DNA from: Linum tenue
Taxonomy: Eukaryota; Streptophyta; Magnoliopsida; Malpighiales; Linaceae
DNA length: 64,000 nucleotides
Reading direction: 5' to 3'
Assembly (NCBI GenBank): GCA_946122785.1
Contig: CAMGYJ010000010.1
Location: 13,119,467 to 13,183,466 of the forward strand
The position numbers were made by a program, and so were the translations under genes. How positions within the stretch are numbered: the first letter of the stretch is position 1; each line of letters starts with the position of its first letter. Below are positions 21,622 to 32,269 of the stretch, piece after piece. Under the pieces are notes generated by a model. It had not been told where the DNA came from, ran no database searches, and was given only the letters and a program-made list of their open reading frames with translations.

Positions 21622-24494
21622 CTACGCAGTGGGCTCATTCCCGGAGTCGGAGGCAGAGTCTTCGCCGCCATCATTATCATCGTCATCATCGTCGTCCTCA
21701 CCCTCGGGCGCCTGGTCGACCACGGGGCGCCCGCTTTCCATGAAGTTTATTACGAAATCCACCATGGACTTAACATCCCAATCAATGTCGGGATGTTCGG
21801 CTGCTAGCTTCCTCCGGAGGATCAAAATACTATTCAAGGCAGCCTCAGCCTTAAGCGTCTGGCCCGCTTGCGACTTGGCGAACTCCGCTGGCTGCGACTC
21901 AAGCGCCTTCTTCTCTGAGGCAAGCGCCTGCTTTTCCTCCTCAAACTCCTTTATCGCCGACGCCGACTTCTTATTCTCCCTCGCCAAACGCTTATTCTCC
22001 TTCGCCAGATCACCCTTCTCTTGGGTTAAAAGGTCGATCTCGCTCCTATAGGCGCCTGCTTCATTCTCCAGAACTTTCTTCTCCTGCTCCAACTTCGCCA
22101 CCAATTCACCATGCGCCTTCCTCTCGATCTCTATCCGAGTTTCACATTCCTCTTCTAACTTCCTCTTCTCAGCATCAACCAATTGTTGAACGAGAGAGGC
22201 GCTCTTGGCCGCTTCAAGCTGAGCATCTTCGCACATCTTTATCAGCTCTGCTTGGCGCCTTTGAGCCGTTGCAAGGTCGTCTTTTGCAACGCCAACGGAT
22301 ATAGCAGCCTCGCTGGTAGAGGCGCGTAGCGCCTCCCGCTCCAGTATGCCCCTTTTAGCCACAACCATCATCTGCAAAAGGAAGCACGGATAGTGGTTAT
22401 GCATCAGTTGGAAAGTAAATCGCATATCGAAGGTAGATGCTTACATGAGCACTTATTCGACACATTTCACCCCAGGGATCGGCACCGTCCAGGCCACAGG
22501 GCGCCCTGAGCACGTCACCAGCCTGCAGAGCCATGTGAATGGCAGCGCCACGCTCCAAGGCAGACCTATCCGAGCATTCCAAAGTCACCTTGTGCTTTGG
22601 AGGTTGGAGCCATTTTACCATGGACTCAGGAACTTGCGCCTCTTCATCCACCCGCGCCTTCTTTCCCAACTCACCATGGGCGCCCTCGGACTTCCTCTTC
22701 ATCTTTTTTATTAGGGGAACGTTATCTTCCGCATCTTCGATGTCTTCAAGGAGGTCAGCGGGCGCGATGGTTTTTGGAGGCAAGGTAGTTTCAGGCGCCT
22801 GATCCTCCCTTACTTCGGTGAAGTCAATCACTTCGTCGACGATGGGGGCGCTTGGGATTGGGTCGGGCTGAATCCTTTTGGGGGATTTTCCTTTCCGACT
22901 CGGACGCCCCTTTCGCTTTTCAGCCTCGGGGTTATGCGCCTGCGATCCACCGGCAGCATCCCGGTCTAGCTTAGCTGCATTTCCTTTCGAAGTCTGGGCG
23001 CCCTTCGATCGGCCCTTTCTCGAACTAGGCGCCAGCTTGGGTGCCAACCCCATCTTCGCAAATTAGCTCTTCATTAGGGAAGTCACGGATGTAAAGTCAG
23101 CACCTACACACAAACACACAACAAAATAAGGATCAGTATGAGGGGAAAATAAGGAACATAGGCGCCTAAAGGCATCGGTGCAATATTCAAGGAGACAAAA
23201 GGCAATATTCAAAAAATATAACACAGGAGCCCACCGTCATTATAAAATTCGTGGAGTACGGGCGTCCTAGCGGCCGTAGAACTTAAGTCCACAGGATGTA
23301 AGGATAAAAGGCGGGTGCCTTCAATCTCCGCGTCCGTGGTCAAGGGCGCCTCAACGTTAAACGCCTCCACGTCGCCGATTGCCCAGCCGCGGGTAAACGA
23401 AGCTCCACTCTCGTAAAAGGACGCCTTACGTGGTTTTATGAAGAAAAAAGATCTAAACCACTCCCTTCCTAACTTTGGGGAATCTAACAAGAAATGACCA
23501 GGAATGTCTATGCGCCTTTGCAACGACAAACAATTGTTGCTATGCACCATAGTGAAGAAGTGGTGGAAAAGTCTAAAAGTGGGTTCGACGTTGTGCTGCC
23601 GACACTTCAGCTTGAAAAGAATATGAATAAGAAAAACAGAAGGGGATAGGCGCCCAATGGAACACTGACAAAGTTCTAGGATGCCTTCGAGAATTGAATC
23701 TAAAGGAAATCGCAAACCGAATCGGAAATATTCCCGGTAGATTCCAAGCCAACGGGGACCGATTACCCCAACTCGGGCTACGCGGGGGGCAGGCGCATAA
23801 GACCAGGTGCGCGGCAATTGCAACGAGACAACTAAATTCTCCAACTGGAGCGCCTTGATGGTGGACACGTGTAGTGGTCCTGCCTCCGCAAGAGTCATAT
23901 GACAAGTCTCGAGGGGCGCTTCCCTTGATGGCCACGTATCCGCCCAGTTTTTTATCTTGACTGGCCCAGCCTCCCGGGCGCCTGAGCCAGTCGATGGGGG
24001 GGACACCTCCAACTCGGCCGGTAGTGGTGATCCAGGCGCTTGGCCTATAAGGTTGACGCAAACGGGGCAGGGTCAATTACACTAACCTAGTCAACTAAGG
24101 CCGTTAAAAAAAAAAAAGGGGCAGAGTTATCAGGTCGGGAAAACTCACTTGTACCAGCCTTTTTGGGCGCCGCGGCGGCCGAGCTGCCTGTCTCGACCAC
24201 TGGCCCATGAGGGCTGCGGCGCGCCTCCTTGGAAGAGGGGCGGTCCTTAGCGGACGCCGAGGCGGCCGAGCCGCCTGTCTCGACCACTAGCCCATGAGGG
24301 ATGCTGCGCGCCTCCTTGGAAGAGGGGCGGTCCTTAGCGGACGCCTCCTTGCCGCCACGCGGGGTCCATCCACCTGATTGCCGGTTGGGATCGGGGGAGA
24401 AGTGCCCCTCCAGCACTTTAATTATGTCCGGCTCCAAAGAATCGTTGGAAGGCGCATTACCAGAAGAGGCGCCCGAGTCAGGAGGATTAGACAT
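21622..24494 (-). pseudogene. Spliced antisense gene in Gypsy/Tat element (PF04195-like)
   Basis: Four exons on the minus strand join in frame: 24494-24149, 24044-23235, 23103-22445 and 22371-21622. All three introns (104, 131 and 73 nt) begin GT and end AG (donors GTGAGT, GTGGGC and GTAAGC; acceptors TTATAG, TGTGTAG and TTTTGCAG), with phases 1, 1 and 0. The product would be about 854 residues. Its parts are a Ser/Ala-rich head with a 31-residue tandem repeat; a central domain with GIYREYFRFGLRFPLDSILE, which I recognise as the 'putative gypsy-type transposon' domain (PF04195); a basic, nuclear-signal-like stretch (KRKGRPSRKGKSPKRI); and a long C-terminal coiled coil ending in an acidic tail. 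One in-frame TAA at 23065-23063 interrupts exon 3. Antisense ORFs of this kind are known in Tat elements; their function is not known. Confidence 0.8.
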
Positions 24495-24590
24495 GGCGCG
24501 TTTTTAAGCTGTTGGAGAGGAGGCGCACGGCACGGTTGTTAGAGAGAGAACGATTTGAAGCGAATGAGGAGGGGGGGGGGGCGGCGAATC

Positions 24591-24602
24591 CTATTTATAA
24601 GA
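24591..24602 (-). promoter_or_regulatory. TATA box of the antisense gene
   Basis: The minus strand reads CTTATAAATAGG about 100 bp ahead of the ATG at 24494. A pyrimidine-rich stretch (C10 on the minus strand) follows. The placement is right for a pol II core promoter inside the retroelement, directing transcription against the element's own RNA. Confidence 0.65.
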
Positions 24603-24949
24603 GGAGGAATCCCAACGGTCAGATATAGGGATGCGCGCCATTAATTTCCTTTCATCCCCACCGTCCGTTCAAAATTCAAATCCCCAATTTGAATTTCCCA
24701 AAAATCGAAAATTCAAATTTGAAATTTGAATGTTAGAAGCGCACGGCGAGGGGGCAGGGGTAGGCGCCGGTATTTCGCCGAGGCTCAAGGTTAGCCTGGT
24801 AGGCGCTTTAATGGGGCCGAGGCCCAAGTCTGATCCGGTAGACGTTTCACACAAGGACTCGATAAGGGCCCTATAGGCGCCTCAATGTCGAGAATAATAT
24901 AGAGGTAGACTAGTAGGGGGCCAAGGCTTGAAATCAGGCAACAAGTTGG

Positions 24950-25146
24950 TTCAGTAGGCGCATGCATGGTAAAGGGATAGGCGCTTTAGTGGAGGCGGAA
25001 CCCAAATTTGGTCCAATAGGCGCATTGATGACAAGAGCGGTAGGAGGTTAGATGTTTTATTGGGCCGAGTTCAGTAGGCGCATGAATGGTAAAGGGATAG
25101 GCGCTTTAGTGGGGGCGAAACCCAAATTTGGTCCGATAGGCGTATT
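24950..25146. repeat. Two 77-bp repeats, 120 bp apart, in the Gypsy 3' region
   Basis: The unit beginning ttcagtaggcgcatg and containing gggataggcgctttagtgg and cccaaatttggtcc occurs at 24950-25026 and 25070-25146. Further single taggcgc words surround it. It lies upstream of the antisense gene's promoter and ahead of the 3' LTR. Confidence 0.8.
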
Positions 25147-25350
25147 ACTCGGGCCGAAAATTTGGAGCTTGACCGATAGGCGTATTAATGGTGATGATGA
25201 TGGATAGAAGACAGGAACAGGCGCCCCGACAAGGAGAGAGCATGCATCAGGGATAGTTAGGTTCTTGCCCTCGCGGGTAAGTGCCCGGGTCAAGTTGATC
25301 TCTCATGTGCCCTACTTAGTTAGGCGCTCACTAGCAACCATGAGCACCTA

Positions 25351-25363
25351 ACTGGGGGACAAT
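25351..25363 (+). other. Polypurine tract of the Gypsy element
   Basis: ACTGGGGGACAAT lies directly before the TG of the 3' LTR. The form TGGGGGACAAT is usual for Tat elements. Confidence 0.75.
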
Positions 25364-25926
25364 TGTTGGGTATAGGCACATGAACCAAATCAGTGGGGGA
25401 TATAAGCCCAGAAGATGTGGTTGGGCTTAAGCCCAATTAGGAGCATGAATGGGCAACAAAACTGGAGTTAGGCCCATTTGAGGAGGAGCGGGCGCATAAC
25501 GACAAAAGTAGATGCGGGGACCGTGTTGCCTAGGAGTCAGGAGGCTAAGAATGTGCCACCTGGAAATGTGGTCCTGCCAGGCGCCTGGGCGCCGAGGTCC
25601 AGGAGCTGCCACGTGTAGATACCCGACCGTTGGACCGACCAAGCATTTAATGACGCGCTGACGTGGAGCACGATTCCAGGAGCCTGGTCGGAACCTCAAC
25701 GAGTATAAATAGTACCCGGTAGGTAGCATTTACGCAGGTTGGCTTCTCTCACTAAAACCTCTCTCAATACTTCTCTCTCTAGATTCGGCACTGACTTGAG
25801 CGTTGGAGTGCTAATGGGCATCCAAGAGCCCATTAGGCGCTTGTTCTTGCAGGGTCTGGGCGCCCCGGAGGAGTACGTTAGTGAGGGGTCCAGAGAGGTG
25901 GGACCGGAGAGTACTTGGCACAAACA
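25364..25926 (+). repeat. Gypsy 3' LTR (563 bp)
   Basis: It begins TGTTGGGTATAGG and ends GGCACAAACA, followed by GTAGC. TATA box at 25704-25713. It keeps a 60-bp pyrimidine-rich block (25722-25781) that the 5' LTR lacks. Confidence 0.93.
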
Positions 25927-25931
25927 GTAGC

Positions 25932-28060
25932 TAATAATATGGTAATGAGTAATGACTATATAATCTATTCTTCGTGGCTATTTGTGAAGGTTATTGTCAC
26001 AATTTTTTTCCCTGTTGAATCTTTTCCACCAATTTGTTTAGCCATAGCGTATAATTATTTTGATTCATATTTTGAATTGGATGGCAAGTAATACCCTTTA
26101 GCTACAAACATGTTACAAGAGTAGCTCTAACACAAATTAACAATATGGCCACAAGAATAAAACTAGAAACACAAGTAAAGTTATTAATCTAATAGGAAGA
26201 AGGGCAGTAAGGTGATATACATCTTAAAGATATAAATTCATAAACCATTAATTCATTATCAAATCAACCAAGCAAACAATGGACTCTTCCAAATTCGCGA
26301 TGAATCAATTCCCTAACAAATTCTTGGGTTTTTTAAATTTAAAAACATTCATTTTGAAATCCATGAAGCAAAAGACCCCTTCATCTTTTCGCCTTTAATT
26401 ATAACGGATGATTTCTCTCTCGTTTTAAGTCAGAATTAAAAAAAATTGCACAAATAAATAAGATGAATTGTGCTCTTCAAAATGATAACCACTTTGATAT
26501 ATTTATGGAACAAAAAAATTGAGACATTTTTTACCAGTCTATATCATATGGTATTGATTGGTATTAAATAAGAGCATACCATATGGTATTATAGCGTACT
26601 ATATATGGTGGTATGAACCTATTAAGACTGTAGGATGGTTGAATTCATAATAATAGGAGTATACTAACTGTCATTTATGACTTTAAACATTGTGTACCCC
26701 AAAATATACCACCCCCATACCAGGGTGGTATAGTATGGTATGTTTTGGTCATGAATTTTTTTACCAAGAAATTTGTAGATCCAATATATCATGATGAACT
26801 CGATTCTTCTGTGCAAATATTTTAAAAAACGATTTAAAAACGAAGGAGATACCATTTGGTACGAAGTTGGTAAAGAGAGGTATAAACAAAATTCTCAAAA
26901 AATATTAAAAATTGATCTCATTTTGTAGAGCACAACGAACTCTTTCCATCTTTGCAAAAAAAATTGAAATCCTAATTAGAATGAAAAAGATAAGAGACGA
27001 TTAATAAAATTAAGAAAAATAAAATGTTTCTAATTCTCAACTCTTAGATATGAATTTTTTGAATCTATTTAAATAGGAAGTTCTAGATTTAATTACTCAT
27101 GGATGGGTGAGTAAGGAAGAGTTACTCACCATATCCCCAAGAGCACACAATAACGTTTTAGTTTCCCTCAATTATAAAACTTACCTCTCGTGTTTATTCT
27201 ATCCAAGATAATAAGAAAACCTGTATATAGGAATACTAGAAAAGCACCCGCGTTATGCTGCATATGGTGGAACTGGAATGTATTGCGATTTACATTAGTA
27301 GCGATCCAATTTTGTATTTACATTATTTATATTAATTTTTTTCTTGATAGTGTATTTTTCCGCAAAGCTTATCGTTAATCAAAATTAGACAAAAAATTAA
27401 AACAAATAATCAAAGTATATCGAAAGATGGTATTCAACAGGATAAAAGAAGAGAGCATCAAGTGGGCTATCCATGGCCACATAATAGCCTGGGTAGGGCT
27501 GGTAGATAGTCAATGGTCGGTTTTCAATAGTAAAATCTAGCTAAATACTAACAGATGGTTAACTGACTAATCAATTACACCATCCTCATGATTAGATTCG
27601 AAAATAATAGGTCTCAATGAGGCGAATCACTTGCTTAACGGTTATCCGGTTAACAGACAAAATAACCAAAAACCAACTATATAGTTGCAGTTTACTGACT
27701 AATGTAAATGGTGTTGTTATCTCTAAGAACAAAGTGTTTAACGATTAACCGAGAACTGACTAAACAATTCTGGCTATATGCGAACCGAACCGAATCGATT
27801 AAGTTTGGGTTCCTTGAATTATTAACCCAACCCAAATTAGCTTTATATCCAAAATATCAGCCCAATTACTAACCGAATTTTGTGCTGGTTGGAGTAGTGG
27901 GTACGGACGTACGGTGATACTGATTGTCCCACCTCCACCAACTTATTTTCTAATCAACCAATTCATCTCCCTTCCAAAAATAAGAAAATATTGCTGAGAG
28001 ATTGGTGAGAAACGTTTTTAGTGTTTATGGGCTTAAGCCTTAAGCCTAATCAAATAAATT
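25932..28060. other. AT-rich intergenic DNA with dispersed-repeat scraps
   Basis: No coding region is recognised. The part at about 26690-26890 (taccaccc, ccttcgttttta and atcatgat words) resembles 46490-46660 in inverted orientation, so both belong to one dispersed repeat. The part at 27480-27900 contains many ggttaac/taaccga words like those of AT-rich MITEs, without clear termini. Short inverted words around 26520-26760 (atatggtat, ataccacc) could form hairpins. Confidence 0.4.
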
Positions 28061-28105
28061 TGTTTTTTTTACAAAAGATAATTATATATTGATCAAAAAA
28101 GACAG

Positions 28106-31100
28106 TTACATCCTGGAATACAGCCAGGTCCGGAAATCAAAAGAACGACTCATAGCCGGGTACAAAGAGAAGGCCTTTCTAGCCACCAAATAGGCTACCC
28201 TATTGTTACGCCGACCTACAAATCTAACACTAAAACCAGGGTTACCGCCAAAAACCTGAATGGCTTCTTTCAACACCGCTCCAAACCGGCTATCGCGATC
28301 ATCCGCCTGAATAATTTTATCAATGATAACTTTCGCATCCCCTTCAAAGACTATATCCGCAAAACCGAGCGACTGACACCACAGCACAGCTTCACGAAGC
28401 GTCACCAACTCTATAACCAAGGGATCGTCAAAACACGGAAACTGCACCCCCATTGCCATTAAAACAGCATGATCCGGGGTCAAAAGCACTACACCACCAG
28501 CCGAGTGCGAACCAATCCGAACAGCCCCGTCCCATCGGCACACAACCCCGTCCACCCTATCCTGAACCAGGTGGGGTTGCTCCAATTGGATACGTACAGG
28601 AGCCCTATCCACTGGAAGCCGGACCCACTCATCATACTGTTGTTGAAATTGGCGCATGAAGGCTGGAAACTCGAACTGCTTGCCCTCAAAGACAACCCAG
28701 TTCCGCGATCGCCACATCCGCCAAAGGATAGCCACAACGGCCATAACAACCGTAGGTTGGTGAATCACTGTCATTAGCCGTTTAAGGAACAAAGGGAAAG
28801 TATGGCGAGGAAAACCCTCCCCTAAGTGAGCCAGGCCTGAATAATCCCACAGGGCCCGCGCTACTGGGCACTTAAGAAAAAGATGCTCCATGGTTTCCGA
28901 ATTCGCCCAACACACAGGGCACCTGAGATGTATAGGAACCCGTTTTTCAATAAGAGCCTCAGTAGTAGGCAGTAGCCGGTTAAGAATCTGCCAAAGAAAG
29001 ACCTTCAACTTTGGCTTCCAACACACGAATCCAGCTCGATCTATCCATCCAACTGACCATTGACTTCCAACCCCCCCTCCCCCCCCCCCCCCCCCCCCCC
29101 CGCGCTTATCAAGAGATACCGCTAAATGATAGGCATACTTGACCGATAACACTCCATCCGGAGTGGCATGCCAAACTAGTCTATCTTCTACCGGCCGCCT
29201 TGGGAGAGGTATAGCTTTGATGGCACAGCAGGTTGGCGGGTCAAACCATTGGATAAGCTTCTGGTCATCCCAAACCCCTTCCCCCTGATAGATTACCTCC
29301 GAAACAGTCAAGGCACCCCCCTCTGGTAAGACCCTAGGGTTAAACCGAGGAGGGTCCAATTGAAGAGAAGGAATCCAATTAGAATGGAGGAGGGAAGCAG
29401 ACCGACCATTACCAATTTGCCATCGCAACCCCTGCTCAAGTAGTTCTCGACCATACAGGATACTTTGCCATCCCCACAAAGGGCGAGACCGAGCCTGCGC
29501 TTCAAGAAAAGTGCCTATTGGGAAATATTTGCCTTTATAAACTTGAGCCAAAAGAGACTGGGGTTCTGTGAGAAGGCGCCACCCAATCCTAGCTAGTAAC
29601 GCTTGATTAAATTGCTCAAAGCGGTGAAATCCCAACCCCCCATCATGCTTACTATGGCACATATTCTTCCAGGACATCCAACGAATACGAAAATGATCCT
29701 CAGTAACGCCCCACCAGAAGCGGGCTACATGTTTATCTAATAGGCGACACAAAGAGAGAGGCAACTTAAAACATGACATCACATGCAGTGGCAGAGCCAA
29801 AGCAATGGATTTGATCAACGTCTCCTTTGCTGCCCAGGATAAGGTCTTTTGCTTCCATCCCTGCAGCCGCTCCAATAACTTCTCCTCGAGATATCTGAAT
29901 GTGGCCATTTTTGAACGCGCAATCAATGTGGGTAGCCCCTGGTATTTATCATGAACCCCCACTACTCCCACTCCCAAAATCGTAGCCAAAAACTCCTGAT
30001 CGGCGCGAACAATATTACGGCTAAAACAAACAGCCGATTTCTCCAAATTCACCCGCTGGCCACTCAGCTCCTCATACTCATTCAGAACTTCAATCAAATT
30101 CTCACATTTCTGGAGAGTGCCTCGCAGAAAAAGATAAGAATCATCAGCGAAGAAAAGATGAGAGATCCGGGGAGCACGAGGAGCCACCTTTACCCCTCCC
30201 AATCGGTCATCTAGAATAGCTTTCCAAAGGAGCGCCGCAAAACCCTCAGTACAGAGGACAAATAAGAGAGGAGACAATGGGTCCCCTTGCCGTAACCCTC
30301 TGGATGATGTGAAATATCCTGAGGGGGTACCATTCATGAGGACAGAGAAAGAAGCAGACCGCAGACATTCCTGAATCCAACCTCGCCAGGTAGAATTAAA
30401 GCCCATTTTCTCCAAAATTGCTAGAAGAAAAGTCCATTCGACACTATCATAGGCCTTTTCCATGTCAACCTTTAGAGCCATATAACCTTTCTTCCCCCGC
30501 GTTTTGATTTTCAAATAGTGCATTAACTCATGCCCCAAGAGAATATTTTCGACAATCTGTCGGTCCCTGATAAACGCATTCTGACCCTCTGAAACAATTT
30601 GCGGCAAGAGACAAGCAAGTCGTTCCGCCATGATTTTGGTAATAACCTTATAAACGAACTGGCAAAGGCTAATAGGACGTAATTGCTGCATAGATTCCAC
30701 CGTATCAACCTTCGGGATTAAAGTGAGCCAAGTGTGATTGAAACTACGGAGTAGTCGACTTGTCACAAAGAACGAACACACCGCGTCCACCACCGAAGGA
30801 CCCACAACATCCCAGAAGGTTTTTAAAAATTTTCCAGTGAACCCATCCGACCCAGGCGCCTGCTTTGACCCCATTGCAAACACCGTTCGACGAACCTCAC
30901 TAGGGAGAACTTCAGCCGTTAGGCTAGCGTTCATCTCAGAAGTGACCTTTCGAGCAATCGGCAAAGCTGCCACACGATCCGCCATGTTAGCCACCTGATT
31001 CTCCGAGGAGAAGAGGTGCTGGTAGAACGATGTTGCAATGTTAGCCTTACCATTTTCATCCTTAACCCACTCCCCAGCCTCACTACGAAGGCCCTCCACA

Positions 31101-32212
31101 AAATTCTTTTTACGCCGAACTCTGGTTACAGTATGAAAATAAGCTGTATTCTTATCACCCTTTTTCAGCCAGTGGACCCTTGACTTTTGCAGCCAGTAAG
31201 CTTCCTCCGCCTCCCACTGACGATTTAATTCCATCTCCAGATCACGAACCCCGTCCCAGTCAATAGGATGGACGCGTTTTACCCTCTCAATTTCACTCTG
31301 AAGAGTTCAGATGTTCGGCAACGAATTGGTGGTGCCTGCCCTACCCCAGTCATATAACAAATGTCGGAGTCGCTTAAGACGTTCCCAAAGACAGAACATA
31401 GGCGTTCCCTGAATATCCTCCTGCCAGACGTAACAAACCATGGCCCGTACCTCCGGGTTATCCGCCCACTGGGCATCAAACCGGAAAAGGGGGAGGCTAT
31501 TACGAGCGTAGGGTTTATCCGAGAGAAGGAGCGCACGATGGTCAGAGCCTTGGTCCGTGAAATGCTTGACCAAGGTCTCAGGGAACAGGTCCACCCAAGT
31601 CTGCGAGCAAAGGGCCCTATCCAGTCGTTCTCGAATGCAAGCGAGACCCATCCTACGGTTTGTCCAAGTGAAAGGATCGCCAAGGAAACCGGGATCATGC
31701 AGAACAAGATCTTGAATAAAATCTCGCAGACTGATCGAATGAGCAGCATTCCAGGGGTTTCCACCATCTTTTTCGCTCATATGTAGGGTCGTATTGAAAT
31801 CGCCAATGACCACATAAGGAATCGTAAGAGAAGAGCAAAATTCGCGGAGGTGGGCCAACTGGCCTGCTCGAACACCAGAATGACAACTAATATAAACACA
31901 AATCACAATATAAGAAAAATTCACTTCATTAACCTGGGAGCAAATACAAAAGTTGGAATGATAAATCACCGAAGCATCAACTCCGAGGGACCAAGCTACT
32001 ACTAAACCACCGGACGCATGAATTGCATCCACAAAAAAACACTGGGAAATATCAAAACTTAAACCCCGCATACGACGGGAAACAACACGCCGACTCGATC
32101 GTGTTTCCGAGAAAAACACGAGATCCGGCTTATTCGAACGAACTAAACCTACAACAGTTTGGAATGTGAGGGATGGTCCAATTCCTCTCACATTCCAAGC
32201 GAGGAGCTTCAT
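28106..32212 (-). pseudogene. LINE ORF2 endonuclease-RT-RNase H with one stop
   Basis: Endonuclease: MKLLAWNVRGIG start, VVIGDFNTTL, IRERLDRALCS and GSDHRALLL (32212-31310). After an in-frame TGA (31309-31307) the same frame continues for 1,066 codons. Reverse transcriptase motifs are GSKQAPGSDGFTGKF, EKAYDSVEW, GLRQGDPLSPLLF and FADDSYLF. A zinc-binding region (CPVCWANSETMEHLFLKC) follows. The C-terminal RNase H is of the plant LINE type (CRWDGAVRIGS, VIELVTLREAV, FEGDAK). A Tyr stands in the NRVAY motif where related proteins often have His. A run of glycines encoded by a C homopolymer on the plus strand lies between RT and the zinc region. Confidence 0.88.
29071..29101 (+). repeat. Homopolymer C tract inside LINE ORF2
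   Basis: Seven C, one T, then 23 C on the plus strand; on the coding strand this gives a run of about ten glycines without breaking the frame. Tract length could be affected by sequencing or assembly. Confidence 0.85.
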
Positions 32213-32269
32213 TTATCGGCCTGGGGCCATTCCAGGCTGGCTTCCTTCACCTTTTCCTTGTCATAAACA

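Larger units (their letters stand above)
15071..25926 (+). mobile_element. Gypsy/Tat LTR retrotransposon with antisense gene
   Basis: The element is complete from LTR to LTR and flanked by GTAGC at 15066-15070 and 25927-25931. The order is 5' LTR, primer-binding site, gag, protease-RT-RNase H-integrase, a non-coding GCGCCC-box array, an oppositely oriented spliced gene, a purine tract and 3' LTR. Pol domain order (integrase last), a second aORF region 3' of pol and its antisense orientation are features of the Tat lineage (Retand, Grande, RIRE2 and relatives). By eye the LTRs differ at 12 positions over about 503 aligned bases plus one 60-bp indel. The coding frame has several stops and frameshifts, so it is not autonomous now. 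Confidence 0.92.

Noticed and set aside
21629..22051. 140-codon plus-strand ORF of Ser-rich sequence
   Set aside because: It is the reverse reading of the coiled-coil exon of the antisense gene.
23054..23234. Exon 3 of the antisense gene starting at the ATG at 23053
   Set aside because: A splice acceptor at AAG|ATG would need a phase-0 donor in exon 2, and no good one exists. The GTGGGC donor and TGTGTAG acceptor fit phase and sequence better, at the cost of one in-frame stop.
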